Origin: Harmothoe impar
Taxonomy: Eukaryota > Annelida > Polychaeta > Phyllodocida > Polynoidae
Direction of reading: 5' to 3'
NCBI GenBank assembly: GCA_947462335.1
Contig: OX381709.1
Span: forward strand, 85,808,622 to 85,872,621
Length of the DNA stretch: 64,000 bases
The number at the start of each line of letters is the position of its first letter. Position 1 is the first letter of the stretch. The translations under genes were made by a program, and so were the position numbers. The notes below the pieces were generated by a model, which was not told the origin of the DNA, did no database searches, and worked only from the letters and a program-made list of their open reading frames with translations. Shown one piece after another: positions 30,557 through 40,612 of this stretch.

Positions 30557-31423
30557 TGTGGCTAGGGAAAACCCTTCCACATCAATGAGGGCGTAAAGAT
30601 GAGGTGAGACGTCAGTTTCAATACTTGGTATCTTTTATTAATAATAATATTAATATCAGAGTACCAGTCACTAGGGCTCAGTATATAAGTTACTGATGGT
30701 TGCAAGATGATAAGTAAGTTCCTCCTCCATCTGACCGGGGTATAAGTACAGGTGCCCGACAGGTGGAGGGGGTGCCCATGTGACCGGAAGTAGATGTAAC
30801 AGTGGTTTTCATTGGATAATATACATTTGACATTTGATTGGATAATTATATATTCATGGCTTTAACATGTGGTGTGCGCTGGACCGCGGGTGGGGAGCCT
30901 GGGTCCAGTGCATTATGGGTAATGGATTACATAATAAGTAGCATGCACACATGGGGGCTTTGTCGCCTGCCTCCAGGTGGTCTCCAGCCAGCTCAAGTGG
31001 CTTTGGCGGTGCCACACTGATTAAGGGTGTCCAGCTTTATAGCATTGTTTTATGTGTTGACAGTTAATCCTTGGGGTCAACATATAGTTCATTTGTTTTG
31101 TGTATAGGTGACCGGTCGGTGCCTTGTCGTCTGGAGGGGCTGACCGTTACCCATTGTCCAAGGGATAAGGGTCTGCTTGTGATCTATGGATTAATTATGT
31201 GTGGGGGTTAGTTTGGCTTGGCTTAGTGAGAAATAGGTATGTCTGACGTCTAGGTGTACTTTGATGGACATATGGATTGAAAATATGTATAAAGTATTGT
31301 GCGTATTACAAATAATAATAAATATGAATATTAATAATCATAAATCATAATTATGACGTAATATGACGTAATATGACGTAATACAATTGATGAAGGTATA
31401 ATAAGGGGTTTTGTGGCGTGACA
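30557..31423 (-). repeat. 5' LTR of the errantivirus-like element
   Basis: 867 bp, same length and apparently same sequence as the 3' LTR. Outer flank is GCGCGTATAAACC, the continuation of the split MITE. Confidence 0.92.
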
Positions 31424-31557
31424 GCGCGTATAAACCTAACTCGCGTATTATTAGCCGTATCATTAGCCACACCTAGACTTTGAGAACATCATATAAGACT
31501 CACAGGGGAAAATTGTTGATTTAGTTCTGCAGTAAACACATAAAAACTCGCATATTA

Positions 31558-31891
31558 GGGAGTGTTCATTTATTAATTACAGGGGGGGGGGTGGTGAGAT
31601 TTCGCGCGGAGGGGCGAAAAATTTGTACGCCCCCCCCCCTCGAGAGTGCGTGTAATGTTTTGCGCCCCCCTCGCCGAAGGGGCCGAAAATTTTTCGGCCC
31701 CCCCCCCCTTTGAACTATAGTAACGCGCGGGCTTTTTGGCTAAAAAGGGGCTTAAATTTATACGCCCCCCCCCCTCAAGAGGGGTCAGAATTTTTTACGC
31801 CCCCCCCTCAGAAGGGGTCGGAAATTTTTACGCCCCCCCCCCCCAAACCCACCACCCCCCCCCCCCCTGTAAATAATAAATGAACACTCCC
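31558..31891. mobile_element. MITE with long G/C homopolymer arms
   Basis: 334 bp. Ends GGGAGTGTTCATTTATTAATTACAGGG... and the inverse ...CCCTGTAAATAATAAATGAACACTCCC; flanked by TTA on both sides (31,555-31,557 and 31,892-31,894), a 3-bp duplication. The interior has many runs of 7-14 C or G and CGCCCCCCC..GAGGGG..CGAAAATTT units. No coding. Confidence 0.8.
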
Positions 31892-32311
31892 TTATCCACA
31901 CCATAGGCCGATCCTATGAGCCGGACTGGCTATCTGATTCCAGTACTAGGCGTGGTGTATAGGCGAGGTTTTACGGTAGTAGTATAGGCCTAAGGTGGGG
32001 GTAACCACTAACCAGACATTGTGGCTACAGCATAGGGGTGACATGAAGCGTTCTGATGACCTTCCCAGCTAACAAAAAAACGTTTTCCTAACGGTGGGAA
32101 AACGTTTGCAGGAGGTTTGCAAACGTTTGCAAAAACGTTTATAAAACGTTTATAAAACGTTAAAACGTTGACACAAAAAAACGTTTGCAAAAAAACGTTT
32201 GCAAAACGTTTTTGTAGAACCTCTGGAAAACGTTTGCAAAAGGTTTGAAAAGGTTTGCAAAAGGTCTGGTGGTACCTTTTGCATACAACTTTTATCGACC
32301 ATCAAAAGGCA

Positions 32312-32378
32312 CACTGAGAACCGAACCCAACATCTGCTGATTGGGAGTTCCAGGCTCTACCGATTGAGCTATGGAGGA
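32312..32378 (-). ncRNA. tRNA-like module (SINE head)
   Basis: On the minus strand: TAGCTCAATCGGTAGAGC (A box, perfect GCTC/GAGC D stem), an anticodon-arm-like part with CTCCCAA, then GGGTTCGGTTCTC (B box). No matching acceptor stem is seen, so this is a tRNA-derived pol III unit, not a tRNA gene. Confidence 0.6.
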
Positions 32379-32860
32379 TGTTGGTACAAGCAGATAGAGA
32401 GGATAAATTGAATTGCGAGAGAGAGGACATGCACAAGAACATGGCAAGAGAGGGGACATGGCAAGAGGTGGGATATGGCGAGAGAGGGGACATGGACAGA
32501 GTGGGGACATGGCGAGAGAGGGGACATGGCCAGAGTGGGGGGGGGGGTTGGATGGGGGGGTCCCCATGTCGCATGTCGATTTTAAGAAATGGCCATGTCC
32601 CATGTCACTAAGGAAAAAGCCATGTCACTAGTGTCACTAAGGGGAAAATGTAGGGGCAACGTAATTGTGACAATGTGGCTCTTGGGGCCACAGGCCCCAG
32701 GAAAATTTTGAAATTTGACTACTCACAAGGACGAAATTTAAGGAAGGAATTGGGTAGCACACTTTAAACTAAATGAGACATTTTTATTCATGTCACTAAG
32801 CCCCATGTCGCATGTCGATTTTAAGAAATGCCCATGTCACATGTCACTTAACTGGCCATG

Positions 32861-33026
32861 TCCCATGTCGATTTTAAGAAATGGCCATGTCGCCATGTCG
32901 ATTCTAAGAAATGGCCATGTCGCCATGTCGATTCTAAGAAATGGCCATGTCGCCATGTCGATTTTAAGAAATGGCCATGTCGCCATGTCGATTCTAAGAA
33001 ATGGCCATGTCGCCATGTCGATTTTA
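32861..33026. repeat. 30-bp minisatellite (CATGTCGATTCTAAGAAATG unit)
   Basis: About five and a half near-identical 30-bp units, each holding CATGTCGATTTTAAGAAATGGCCATGTCGC. Because 30 is a multiple of three, several frames stay open on both strands; these are not genes. Confidence 0.85.
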
Positions 33027-33410
33027 GGGGTCCATACCCATAGAGTGGGGACACCATATAGGTGGGTAGCTGGTTGAATTATCAACCAATGACATAAGTC
33101 CCTGGTTTTCACTGCAGAATTCTTAGGGGGGCATTGGGGACCTTGAGCATTCCGGACGTAGCTCATTTAACCCAGACGTATCCTATGTCTTCAGCACTGC
33201 TACATCTGCGTTTTATGAGCTTTTATGTGGTTGCTCTAGAGGGGTGACAGAATCTTTTCTTAAACCCGCAGATCTCACTGCACGTCCAGTAACAGTCAGA
33301 GTGCAGTCGGGACAGGTACTCAGCCCTATATATAGGGGCGCTGGGGCTTTGTGGTCATAGGCTGGCAATGTCCACCCTTCAATATTTAAAGAACCATCCA
33401 GCTCTGTGGC

Positions 33411-33475
33411 CTCTCTGTCTAGGTCGTTGGGTAAGTAATAAGAAGGCTGTGAGTTCGAGTCTCAGGCAAACCATA
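33411..33475 (+). ncRNA. tRNA-like module with B box (SINE head)
   Basis: GGCCTCTCTGTCTAGGTCG (weak A-box region) followed by GTGAGTTCGAGTCTCAGGC, a good B box inside a GAG/CTC stem. It is probably a tRNA-derived head facing outward to the right terminus. Confidence 0.45.
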
Positions 33476-33791
33476 TTGCAACCATTTTATGGAGTTGGTC
33501 CAAAATAAGGTGGGCGAAATCGGTTGACCAACATTTTTTTGGTTGGTCTGGCCTAACTACATGCAATTGGTCAGCCCCCTCTAATTTGAATTGATAAGGA
33601 CCACATGAGATTGAAAGTTTGAAAATAAAGGTTTTTTTTCCAAACTAAATACAAACGTTTTAAAACATTATAAAACAAATGTTGTTTCCAAACCACATAC
33701 AAACGTTTTAAAACGTTCTAAAACAAACGTTTGTTCCCAAACCAAACACAAACGTTTTAAAACGTTCTGGAAACGTTTTTTGTTAGCTGGG

Positions 33792-34890
33792 TTGTCCGTT
33801 TTCGAGGTGATACTCGAAGTGACCTGGCGACCTTTGGAGAAAGAAAATATTGTTGATCATGCCCATCTACATGAACACCGGTGCTAATTCAAAAGCTGGT
33901 GCTTGTCCGTTCGTGGTGATGGGTCGAGGGAAACAGCTATTTTTTTTAATCAATTTTTAACCAAGATGCGACATGAGAACATGATTGACCAGAAGGGTTT
34001 GAAGGATAGGCGTAGTGCCCGGGGACATGAGCATCATCAAGCGACATAGACATGCGACATGGTCATCTAATTATCTTTTTTAGCCCTTTAATGACGACAT
34101 AATACCTTAATGCATCATGCCCTTGGTCGTCATGATGCATGAATGCAGCCCTGGCGTGTAACCCGCCAGTCAAGCATTCAAGCCTCAAGCCGGTTGGGCG
34201 GGGTTGACACACTCCCGAAGGGTCGACATGATGCACCAATGCAGCACCGGCGAATTACTCTGATTGGTGCATCATGCCGACAAATGTAATCTTTTAGCGA
34301 CATCACAGAATTTTCCAATTTCATGGCGACATCATACAGGGTTAATAATTCGATAGGAGGACCGTATCCAGGCCCCTTGACGCACCCCTGGGGATGTACC
34401 ACCGTGAGAAAGGACAGGTCGGGCTCCGTTCCCACCGTGCTGGGGTCCCGACCCGACACAATGTAGCAGCAATGGGTATAGTATACGGGATAACGTAGAC
34501 TGATGGAAGTCCAGGGGCGGACAAGTTGCCGAATCTGCATAAATTAAACAGGCCACACTCCCTTGGTCTAGAACTTCTGTAACAAAAACTGGAATGAGCG
34601 CCGGGGTAAAGAGCCCCCCAGTATTTTATCGGCATGGTGTCAATTTCCGGGTCAATCTAATTTCTAAATCGACCAATTATTCTAGTGGGCTGCTGGAACT
34701 GCCCTCTTTTGGCCGACCCATCCGACCTCAAAAGGTCATACCAAACTACCTAGTTCTGGGCTCTGGATGGGGGGTCCCATATCCCCTGTCGATTATAAGA
34801 AATGCCCATGTCCCATGTCACTAAGCAAAAACCTGTGTCACTTATGTCACTAACCCAATTGAATTATTGGGTATTCTAGGCCTATGTAGA
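33792..34890. other. Mixed repeats, no gene seen
   Basis: Contains CGACATAGACATGCGACATGG pieces, GATGCACCAATGCAGC / TGGTGCATCATG motifs related to the satellite at 37.3 kb, and at 34,776-34,850 another ATCCCCTGTCGATTATAAG piece of the CGACATG family. Confidence 0.5.
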
Positions 34891-35300
34891 TAGGGCCAAA
34901 AAAAAAAAAGGTTTGTTTCCAGTCACCCGACCGGGTCTACCAAGGCAGAAATGGCTATTTTTTTTTTTTTTTTTTTTTTTTAGGCCATATTTCAGTCTTT
35001 AAATCAGACAATTATTAACGATTTTAGAGTGAAAAGTCAATTTTCCCCCAAAAATAGATAATCGGAATATCAGACAATGGTGGACCCAGAGGGGAAATCT
35101 TGGGGGTCTGGGCACCACCCCTGCTGGATTAAAAAAAAAAAAAAATTCTAATCAAATACTCAGGAATTCACGGTAATCACAGGTCTTCAGGGGAGGAAGC
35201 TCAAAAAAAAAAAAAATAAAAAAAAAAAAAAATCCGACCGGCCGGGTCATGTCTCCAGGACCATGTCACTGGAAACACACCTTTTTTTTTTTTTGGCCTA
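34891..35300. mobile_element. MITE, GGCC-A(n) family, copy 4
   Basis: Starts TAGGGCCAAAAAAAAAAAAGG and ends CACACCTTTTTTTTTTTTGGCCTA. The body is the reverse complement of copy 3 at 18.8 kb (TCTGGGCACCACCCCTGCTGG versus its complement), so the two are recent relatives. Confidence 0.8.
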
Positions 35301-35363
35301 GGCCTATTATTGGGTATTCTAGGCCTATGTAGATAGGCCTATGTAGATAGGCCTAGAGACACC

Positions 35364-36123
35364 TAGGGTAAATGTGGGGATAGTGACGATGTTACCCAAA
35401 TGTTCCAAATCTAGGTAGTCTGGTGTCATTAAAAAACCTTTTTTATGTGTTTATACAAAAAAATAATCTTAAATAAAAAAAATGGAGAAATGTTTTCATA
35501 CCAATCACATCCCCTTCTAGGCTAAGCAGGGGCCTAAAAGTCTGGTTAAATTTTTGGGTTATATCGTCATAGTTTTGGTTATATCGCTTATATCATTGTG
35601 TTATATCGCTCACCCATTGAAATACAGTGTACTATTTTACCATTCGGCTACATCCGCGCACCTGTTTCACACCTAAAGTGTGAAAACAGGGTGCTTTACC
35701 CCACATGCTCCCACACCTCTATGGTGAGAGGTAGCATACCCAAAATAACACATATTGTAGACAAGATACAAAGCTACCCTGTAGGACTTTTCTCTTTATT
35801 TCATTGTCATTTATTTTATTTTGTTTTATTCTTTGAAAAGTGAGCGATATAACAACATGCCTCGGCGATATTAGCTCTATGGGATTTAGTATAGAAACTG
35901 CTGATTTAGCAAGTATTGAAAACACCAAATATTAGGTTATTTTGTTCATCTCTGGCTCCTGAAATACATGTATAGCACAGGTAAATGAAATACATTGAAA
36001 GGATACTTAATATAAAGTCGCTAACTGAAAAATAAAAAATAATTTTTTTTTTTTGAAAAAATGTGCCTTTTAGGGGGGGTGCGCGATATCACAACATGCG
36101 CGATATTACCCACATTTACCCTA
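35364..36123. mobile_element. MITE with TAGGGTAAATGTGGG ends
   Basis: 760 bp between TAGGGTAAATGTGGG and CCCACATTTACCCTA; the terminal TA can be a target duplication. The interior holds repeated GCGATATNACAACATGC units (35,844 and 36,083) and TATATCGCTCACCC. Short frames only. Confidence 0.7.
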
Positions 36124-36169
36124 AACACACTTCAATTTTAGTTAGACTCTATCCTACTATTTCCTTGTC

Positions 36170-36335
36170 GCTAAGCTTGATGTCATGTCACTAGGCTTCA
36201 TGTCACATGTCGATTTTAAGGTTTGTCCATGTCATATGTCGCTTTGGTTTCCATGTCACATGTCGATTTTAAGAAACAGCCATGTCAAATGTCGATTTTA
36301 AGAAATGCCCATGTCGCCATGTCGAATTTGGTGGT
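36170..36335. repeat. CATGTCGATTTTAAG repeat cluster
   Basis: Four diverged copies of CATGTCACATGTCGATTTTAAGAAA with CTAGGCTTCATGTC; same family as the 32.9 kb minisatellite. Confidence 0.7.
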
Positions 36336-36924
36336 CCACACCCATTAGGTCTAAGCAGAGATCTTCATAGAGATGTCTCTGGTCGAAGGCAACAGAAAAG
36401 GGGTGAAACCAACCCCGTAGTTTGAGAGGGGTGGAAAATCTTTGCCGAATCATTTCCATTTTGGTACATTTTGTATAACTCTGTTCTTGGGTTGCAAAAC
36501 ACCACATTTGGCAGTCACCACGCCTGACACGCCTCGGGGCTCGGTCCCTTGGTGGGGTGGGGGTCGGGGTGGGAGCCAGGCCCACGGCCCCGTCTGTCTA
36601 CATAAATTATACAGCCATCACTCTCCCAGCCTAGGCGCATCAGCTGTTTTACGACGCTCTCCAGGCGGAGTCTCCACGCACAAATTGGGGCATCTCCGGG
36701 ACCGTCTGTACGTCTTGTGGATAGAGGGAGGGGGGGGGGGGGGGGTGCGCCCACTTTGTTTCTGTACATTTAAAGTAATATCTTTCTACCTCACAATAAA
36801 TTCGGTAATACTCCCCTTTCCCGAATCCCTGTATCCACCCAGCCTGTCTGTGAGGAGCATTCTGATAGCACGACAACATTATTGAGGAGGGGGGGGGGCA
36901 TTGACTTACTATAGTAGACCCCTA

Positions 36925-37262
36925 AAATCGACATGGCGACATGGCCATTTCTTAAAATCGACATGTGACATGACCATTTAAGTGACATGTGATATGGCCA
37001 TTTCTTTAAATCGACATGTGACATGGGGGCTTAGTAACATAAAGAAAAATTCCTGATTTGGAGTACAGTAGGTTACCCAACTTTTTCTTCAGACTTTGTC
37101 CCTGTAGATTGTCAAATTTTCTAAATTTTCCTAGGGCCTGCAGCCCCAAGACCCCTATGTATGAGTCTCTTAGTGACACTAGTGACATGACTTTTTCCTT
37201 AGTGACATGGTCATTTCTTAAAATCGACACGTGACTTGGGGACCCCCCATCTAACCCCCCCC
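36925..37262. repeat. AAATCGACATG repeat, likely a second arrangement of the same family
   Basis: Left part AAAATCGACATGGCGACATGGCC repeated; right part GACATGGTCATTTCTTAAAATCGACACG followed by GGGGACCCCCCATCTA, the same end as at 15,130 and 32,555. This suggests a discrete mobile unit. No gene. The stretch 36,336-36,924 before it shows no supported gene. Confidence 0.6.
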
Positions 37263-37332
37263 CCCCCTATAGTGACTATAGTGGGATGTAGTGGCTTGAA
37301 TAAGCCCGAGTGAATGAGTGCAGTCCCGGTGA

Positions 37333-37763
37333 GTTACTCGCCAACTTGCGGCCAAGCTGCATTGGTGCATCATGAGTAACTCGCCAAGCTGCATTGGTGC
37401 ATCGTGAGTAACTCGCCAAGCTGCATTGGTGCATCATGAGTAACTCGCCAAGCTGCATTGGTGCATCGTGAGTAACTCGCCAAGCTGCATTGGTGCATCA
37501 TGAGTAACTCGCCAAGCTGCATCATGAGTAACTCGCCAAGCTGCATTGGTGCATCGTGAGTAACTCGCCAAGCTGCATTGGGGCATCATGAGTAACTCGC
37601 CAAGCTGCATCATGAGTAACTCGCCAAGCTGCATCATGAGTAACTCGCCAAGCTGCATCATGAGTAACTCGCCAAGCTGCATCATGAGTAACTCGCCAAG
37701 CTGCATTGGTGCCGGGATTGGTGCATCATGAGTTACTCGCCAAGCTGCATTGGTGCATCCTAA
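37333..37763. repeat. 32/24-bp satellite (GTAACTCGCCAAGCTGC unit)
   Basis: About fourteen units. The long unit is ATCATGAGTAACTCGCC-AAGCTGCATTGGTGC; the short unit lacks ATTGGTGC. The two alternate irregularly. No unique spacers. Confidence 0.9.
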
Positions 37764-38710
37764 GTCGACGATCTATGTTGTATTTAGAGTGCTGCAGTGT
37801 TAACCCAATGCATGGGAGAGTACCCCCCCCCCCCCCGGGCATTTGACCCTTTGATTTTGGAAAGAACACATTAATTTGAGACCTGATGAGTATTTTGGCA
37901 ATATTTAAGCACAATAAATATCAAAATTACATCGAGGACAATTTATGGAATGTTTTCATGTTTTAGCCACTTTGTGGACGAGTGAATACTTATTCCTTTA
38001 GTGACATGATTTCACCGGTTTCTTGGCAATTCTATTAACGAGTGAAATACTTATGCATTTAGGAACTTGATTTACCGGTAGTTTAACAATGATTATTAAG
38101 TGAACGTTGATTAATATTGTAGATCTATACAAAAAGAGGGTATATCTTGTACCAATAGAACAGAATACCATCTGCCTCAACCTTAGATAATCATTTATAA
38201 TGTTGTTATTATTAGAATTTTTAAGGCATGACTTGTGATTTACAAAAATATATTTCTACATGTTTAGAAACCGGTATTAAACTATTTCAAATAAGGCACA
38301 TGGGTAATTATGTATACAAATATCCCTCAACAAAGTGGCGAAGATTGAACGTGAGATTGAGATAACGATATAATATAGCAGGTAACTATGAATCAAAAGT
38401 ATGATAAAAGGAGCAATTGTGTTATGCCTTTAGTCGTCATGATGCATGAATACAGCCCTGGTGGGTAACTTAATATGAACACAGCAGTCACAGTTTTAAC
38501 TGATGCTGACATGTAGGGTCGATATTCAATTTCAACTTGACATGAATTCGTAAATTGTACAACAGGATGCGTTCTTGAAATGTTCAATTTCAATCGCAGG
38601 GTTCTCAAAAAGATATTTCACATTGAGATTCCATGACAAAGGATGACAATTTTCCATTACATGTATTATATTTGGATCGCACTTAATGGCATTCATTTAA
38701 CAATATAACT
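37764..38710. other. AT-rich stretch, no gene seen
   Basis: A C-run near 37,824, otherwise AT-rich unique-looking DNA with short frames that lack any recognisable feature. Confidence 0.5.
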
Positions 38711-39126
38711 TAGGCCAAAAAAAAGGTTTGTTTCAGGTTACAGTCTGAAAATCTAAGTAGGGTAGGTCGGATGATTTCTTTTTCTTACTTCGGCCTGGAA
38801 AGTACCCAAAACTGACTCGCCAACTTCAGCGCCGACTTGTCGAGAATGGCATTGACTCGTAGACTATCAACTAGACTCTGAAATAGCCCAAAATTGTTTT
38901 ATAATGACAGATTGATCCCATGGCCTGAAAAGTACCTAAAATTGACTCGCAAACTTCAGTGCTGACTTGTCAACACTGGTGTCGACTCCTAGACCATCAA
39001 ATCGACTCTGAAATAGCCCCAAAATTATATACTTTTTTTCAAATTGGATAAAAATTTCTAGGGTCGGCCCCGTTTTGCTAGGTAGGGTCGGGTAACCTGA
39101 AACACACCTTCTTTTTTTTTGGCCTT
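38711..39126. mobile_element. MITE, GGCC-A(n) family, copy 5
   Basis: TAGGCCAAAAAAAAGGTTTG..CAGGTTAC at left, GGTAACCTGAAACACACC..TTTTTTTTGGCCTTA at right. It contains an internal direct repeat of about 120 bp (GGCCTGGAAAGTACCCAAAACTG and GGCCTGAAAAGTACCTAAAATTG). Confidence 0.8.
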
Positions 39127-39417
39127 AACAATATCTGATGTACCATATATGTAGTCCTGCACATATCTGGCTAAAAGTTTAACAAACTATTTTTCTCATA
39201 GATGCACAGGGGAGGTGGGTAGTCATAAAAATGGAGTGTGTGAGTGGCCTCACAGATGACTCAGGGTAATCTGTCAATTCTGGCATCAGAAATGAATTCG
39301 AATGAGTGAACTAATTTGAGTACAATACATTATTTCTCATTTCTGACGGCAGAATCGTAATCGCCAGAAAAAGCTACCCTAATTTCATATATTGGAAGTC
39401 ATATATAATCAAATTCC

Positions 39418-39487
39418 AGGTGGTGGCTGTAGGTGAGCAGGTGGCTGTGGGAAAGCAGGTGGCTGTGGGCGAGCAGGTGGCTGTCGG
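39418..39487. repeat. 21-bp tandem repeat (AGGTGGCTGTGGGCGAGC)
   Basis: About three and a half units of GAGCAGGTGGCTGTGGG. It keeps a frame open to 39,917, but that frame has no features of a protein. It lies 0.4 kb outside the Polinton. Confidence 0.7.
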
Positions 39488-39912
39488 CGTCAGCGCCCAG
39501 CAGCGCGTAACCGCTGTTTTACGTCTCGGCCGTAAAGCGAGTCGATCGGAGCATCAGCAGCGACACCATCGCCGTTTCCGTTTCGCCGTGTCCATCGGCT
39601 ACAGGGCGGCGTGTGTTACGCGTCCATGCCTTTGCCGTCCATCCCCTGTCCCCCCGCCCCTGGTGTACATTAGCTATCTGTATCATAACCGCTATCTGTT
39701 AACATATAGATATAGAGTGGATGTGACTTGTTGCATAGGTCCTGGCGGTAGAATGTGCCCAGTTTTTGCCCGCTTTGGGGGTAGAAAGAGAGAAATACGG
39801 GCAAATTCACTCAAAATGTCATTTCTATCTTGCACCCAAAAACTTAATGCCTTGCAGCCTATGGAGGCCCATGGAGGTGGTAGCTTTTTTTTACTACATT
39901 TCCATAATAGTG

Positions 39913-40352
39913 AGTAGTATAGTATGTATCGGAACGGGACTATAGTTAAGTACTGTTTATTACTCAATCGATATGCAGCCAATCAGAGGCCGCCATTTGG
40001 TCACGTGACCCGTTGCCATGGTAACGTGACCTACTTAGGGCTCTCAGCCAATCAGAAGCCAGCATTCTGGGTGACCTACTGACCTACTTAGAAGCTCTCA
40101 GCCAATCAGAGGCCGGCATTCTGGTAACCATGGTAACGTGACCTACTTACATCACGTGACCTACTTAGGCTCAGCCAATCAGAAGCCGGCATTCTGGTAA
40201 CTAGGGTAACGTGACCTACTTAGGGTTTGTTTGTAAACAACACCACGTGGCTCTCTTGTTTGTAAACAACACCACGTGACACGTGACTGTTTGTAAACAA
40301 ACAAACAAAAAAAAGTTATGTAACTTATATATAGAAATAAAAACACAACAAG
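39913..40352. repeat. Left terminal inverted repeat with enhancer-like motif array
   Basis: About 440 bp, inverse of 49,926-51,547 (minus the MITE), with few mismatches. It contains four units of CAGCCAATCAGAGGCCGGCA (CCAAT at 39,979, 40,048, 40,102, 40,175), X-box palindromes GTTGCCATGGTAAC (40,012) and GTAACCATGGTAAC (40,124), GTCACGTGAC E-boxes (40,000; 40,152), GCCGCCATTTGG (39,990, YY1-like) and two TGTTTGTAAACAAC (forkhead-like) with CCACGTGG between. These match binding preferences of NF-Y, RFX, USF/TFE-type bHLH-Zip, YY1 and FOX factors. Confidence 0.9.
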
Positions 40353-40372
40353 ATAATTTCTTTTCTTTTCAT

Positions 40373-40385
40373 TTTATTCTTTATT
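40373..40385 (-). terminator. Poly(A) signals for the minus-strand gene set
   Basis: Two AATAAA hexamers on the minus strand (40,380-40,385 and 40,373-40,378), about 30 bp after the last minus-strand stop codon. Confidence 0.6.
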
Positions 40386-40415
40386 TTCATTTCAATCAGA
40401 AAAAAACACACAAGT

Positions 40416-40586
40416 TTATGCTTTTTTAGCTTGCTTCTTCGATTTGCAGCAACTCAACAGGCCGCAAAGTCTCACGCCGCCGTCACTCGCACCACCACAC
40501 CCCGGACGACTTCTCTCCAATAGACATTGCACGACTTTGGATAAATCCAACACCATTTCGGCAAGGCAGAGAATCTTTGCCTCCAT
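40416..40586 (-). CDS. Small Polinton protein with Cys-rich basic tail
   Basis: The frame is open from an ATG at 40,715 (99 aa), but that start would overlap the protease by 34 codons. The ATG at 40,586 (56 aa, MEAKILCLAEMVLDL) begins 27 bp after the protease stop, matching the spacing of neighbouring genes, so I prefer it. It has a helical N-terminus, a Gly-rich middle and an end with LCGLLSCCKSKKQAKK, which could be a membrane- or DNA-binding tail. Last gene before the poly(A) signals. Function unknown. Confidence 0.5.
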   Translation of the reverse strand: MEAKILCLAEMVLDLSKVVQCLLERSRPGCGGASDGGVRLCGLLSCCKSKKQAKKA

Positions 40587-40612
40587 GAAACGGCCGTCAT
40601 CGCAACAACCCG

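Larger units (their letters stand above)
19246..31423 (-). mobile_element. Complete errantivirus-like Ty3/gypsy element with gag, pol and env
   Basis: 12,178-bp element on the minus strand bounded by two 867-bp LTRs that look identical at every line compared. Order in its own 5'-3' direction: LTR 31,423-30,557, primer site, gag, -1 shift site, pol, 0.87-kb gap, env, 0.65-kb 3' region, LTR 20,112-19,246. All three genes are open. Flanking bases TCGC (left) and GCGC (right) agree at three of four positions, so a 4-bp target duplication is possible but not clean. Identical LTRs imply very recent insertion. Confidence 0.92.
19218..31978. mobile_element. MITE (TACCGTAAAACCTCGC ends) split by two later insertions
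   Basis: Left end TACCGTAAAAC..CCTCGC at 19,218-19,245; right end GGCGAGGTTTTACGGTA finishing at 31,978. Intervening pieces are the retroelement 19,246-31,423 and the G/C-run element 31,558-31,891. The remaining 31,424-31,557 and 31,892-31,978 match the complete copy at 52,824-53,048 (GTATAA, AGCCACACC, GGCCGATCCTATGAGCC). Its own TA ends suggest a TA-targeting transposase. Confidence 0.75.
32064..33791. mobile_element. Long AACGTT-family element with tRNA-like modules
   Basis: 1,728 bp between CCCAGCTAACAAAAAAACG and CGTTTTTTGTTAGCTGGG, flanked by TT on both sides. Both ends are arrays of AAACGTTT units (32,064-32,260 and 33,640-33,791). Inside are a minus-strand tRNA-like module near the left array, the 30-bp CATGTCGATT minisatellite, and a plus-strand B-box-bearing module near the right array. 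No transposase; non-autonomous. Confidence 0.75.

Noticed and set aside
32312..32378. Functional tRNA gene (CCC anticodon-like loop)
   Set aside because: A and B boxes are good but the acceptor stem does not pair and the anticodon stem has mismatches; it is a tRNA-derived repeat.
32790..33166. Frames on both strands through the 30-bp minisatellite
   Set aside because: The unit is a multiple of three, so several frames stay open with decapeptide repeats; no start context or domain.
37276..37706. Array at 37.3 kb looked at first like a CRISPR array
   Set aside because: No unique spacers; the units themselves are contiguous and vary in length. It is a satellite in animal DNA.
39420..39917. 165-codon frame next to the Polinton
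   Set aside because: It begins in a 21-bp tandem repeat, has no ATG start in good context and no recognisable protein features.
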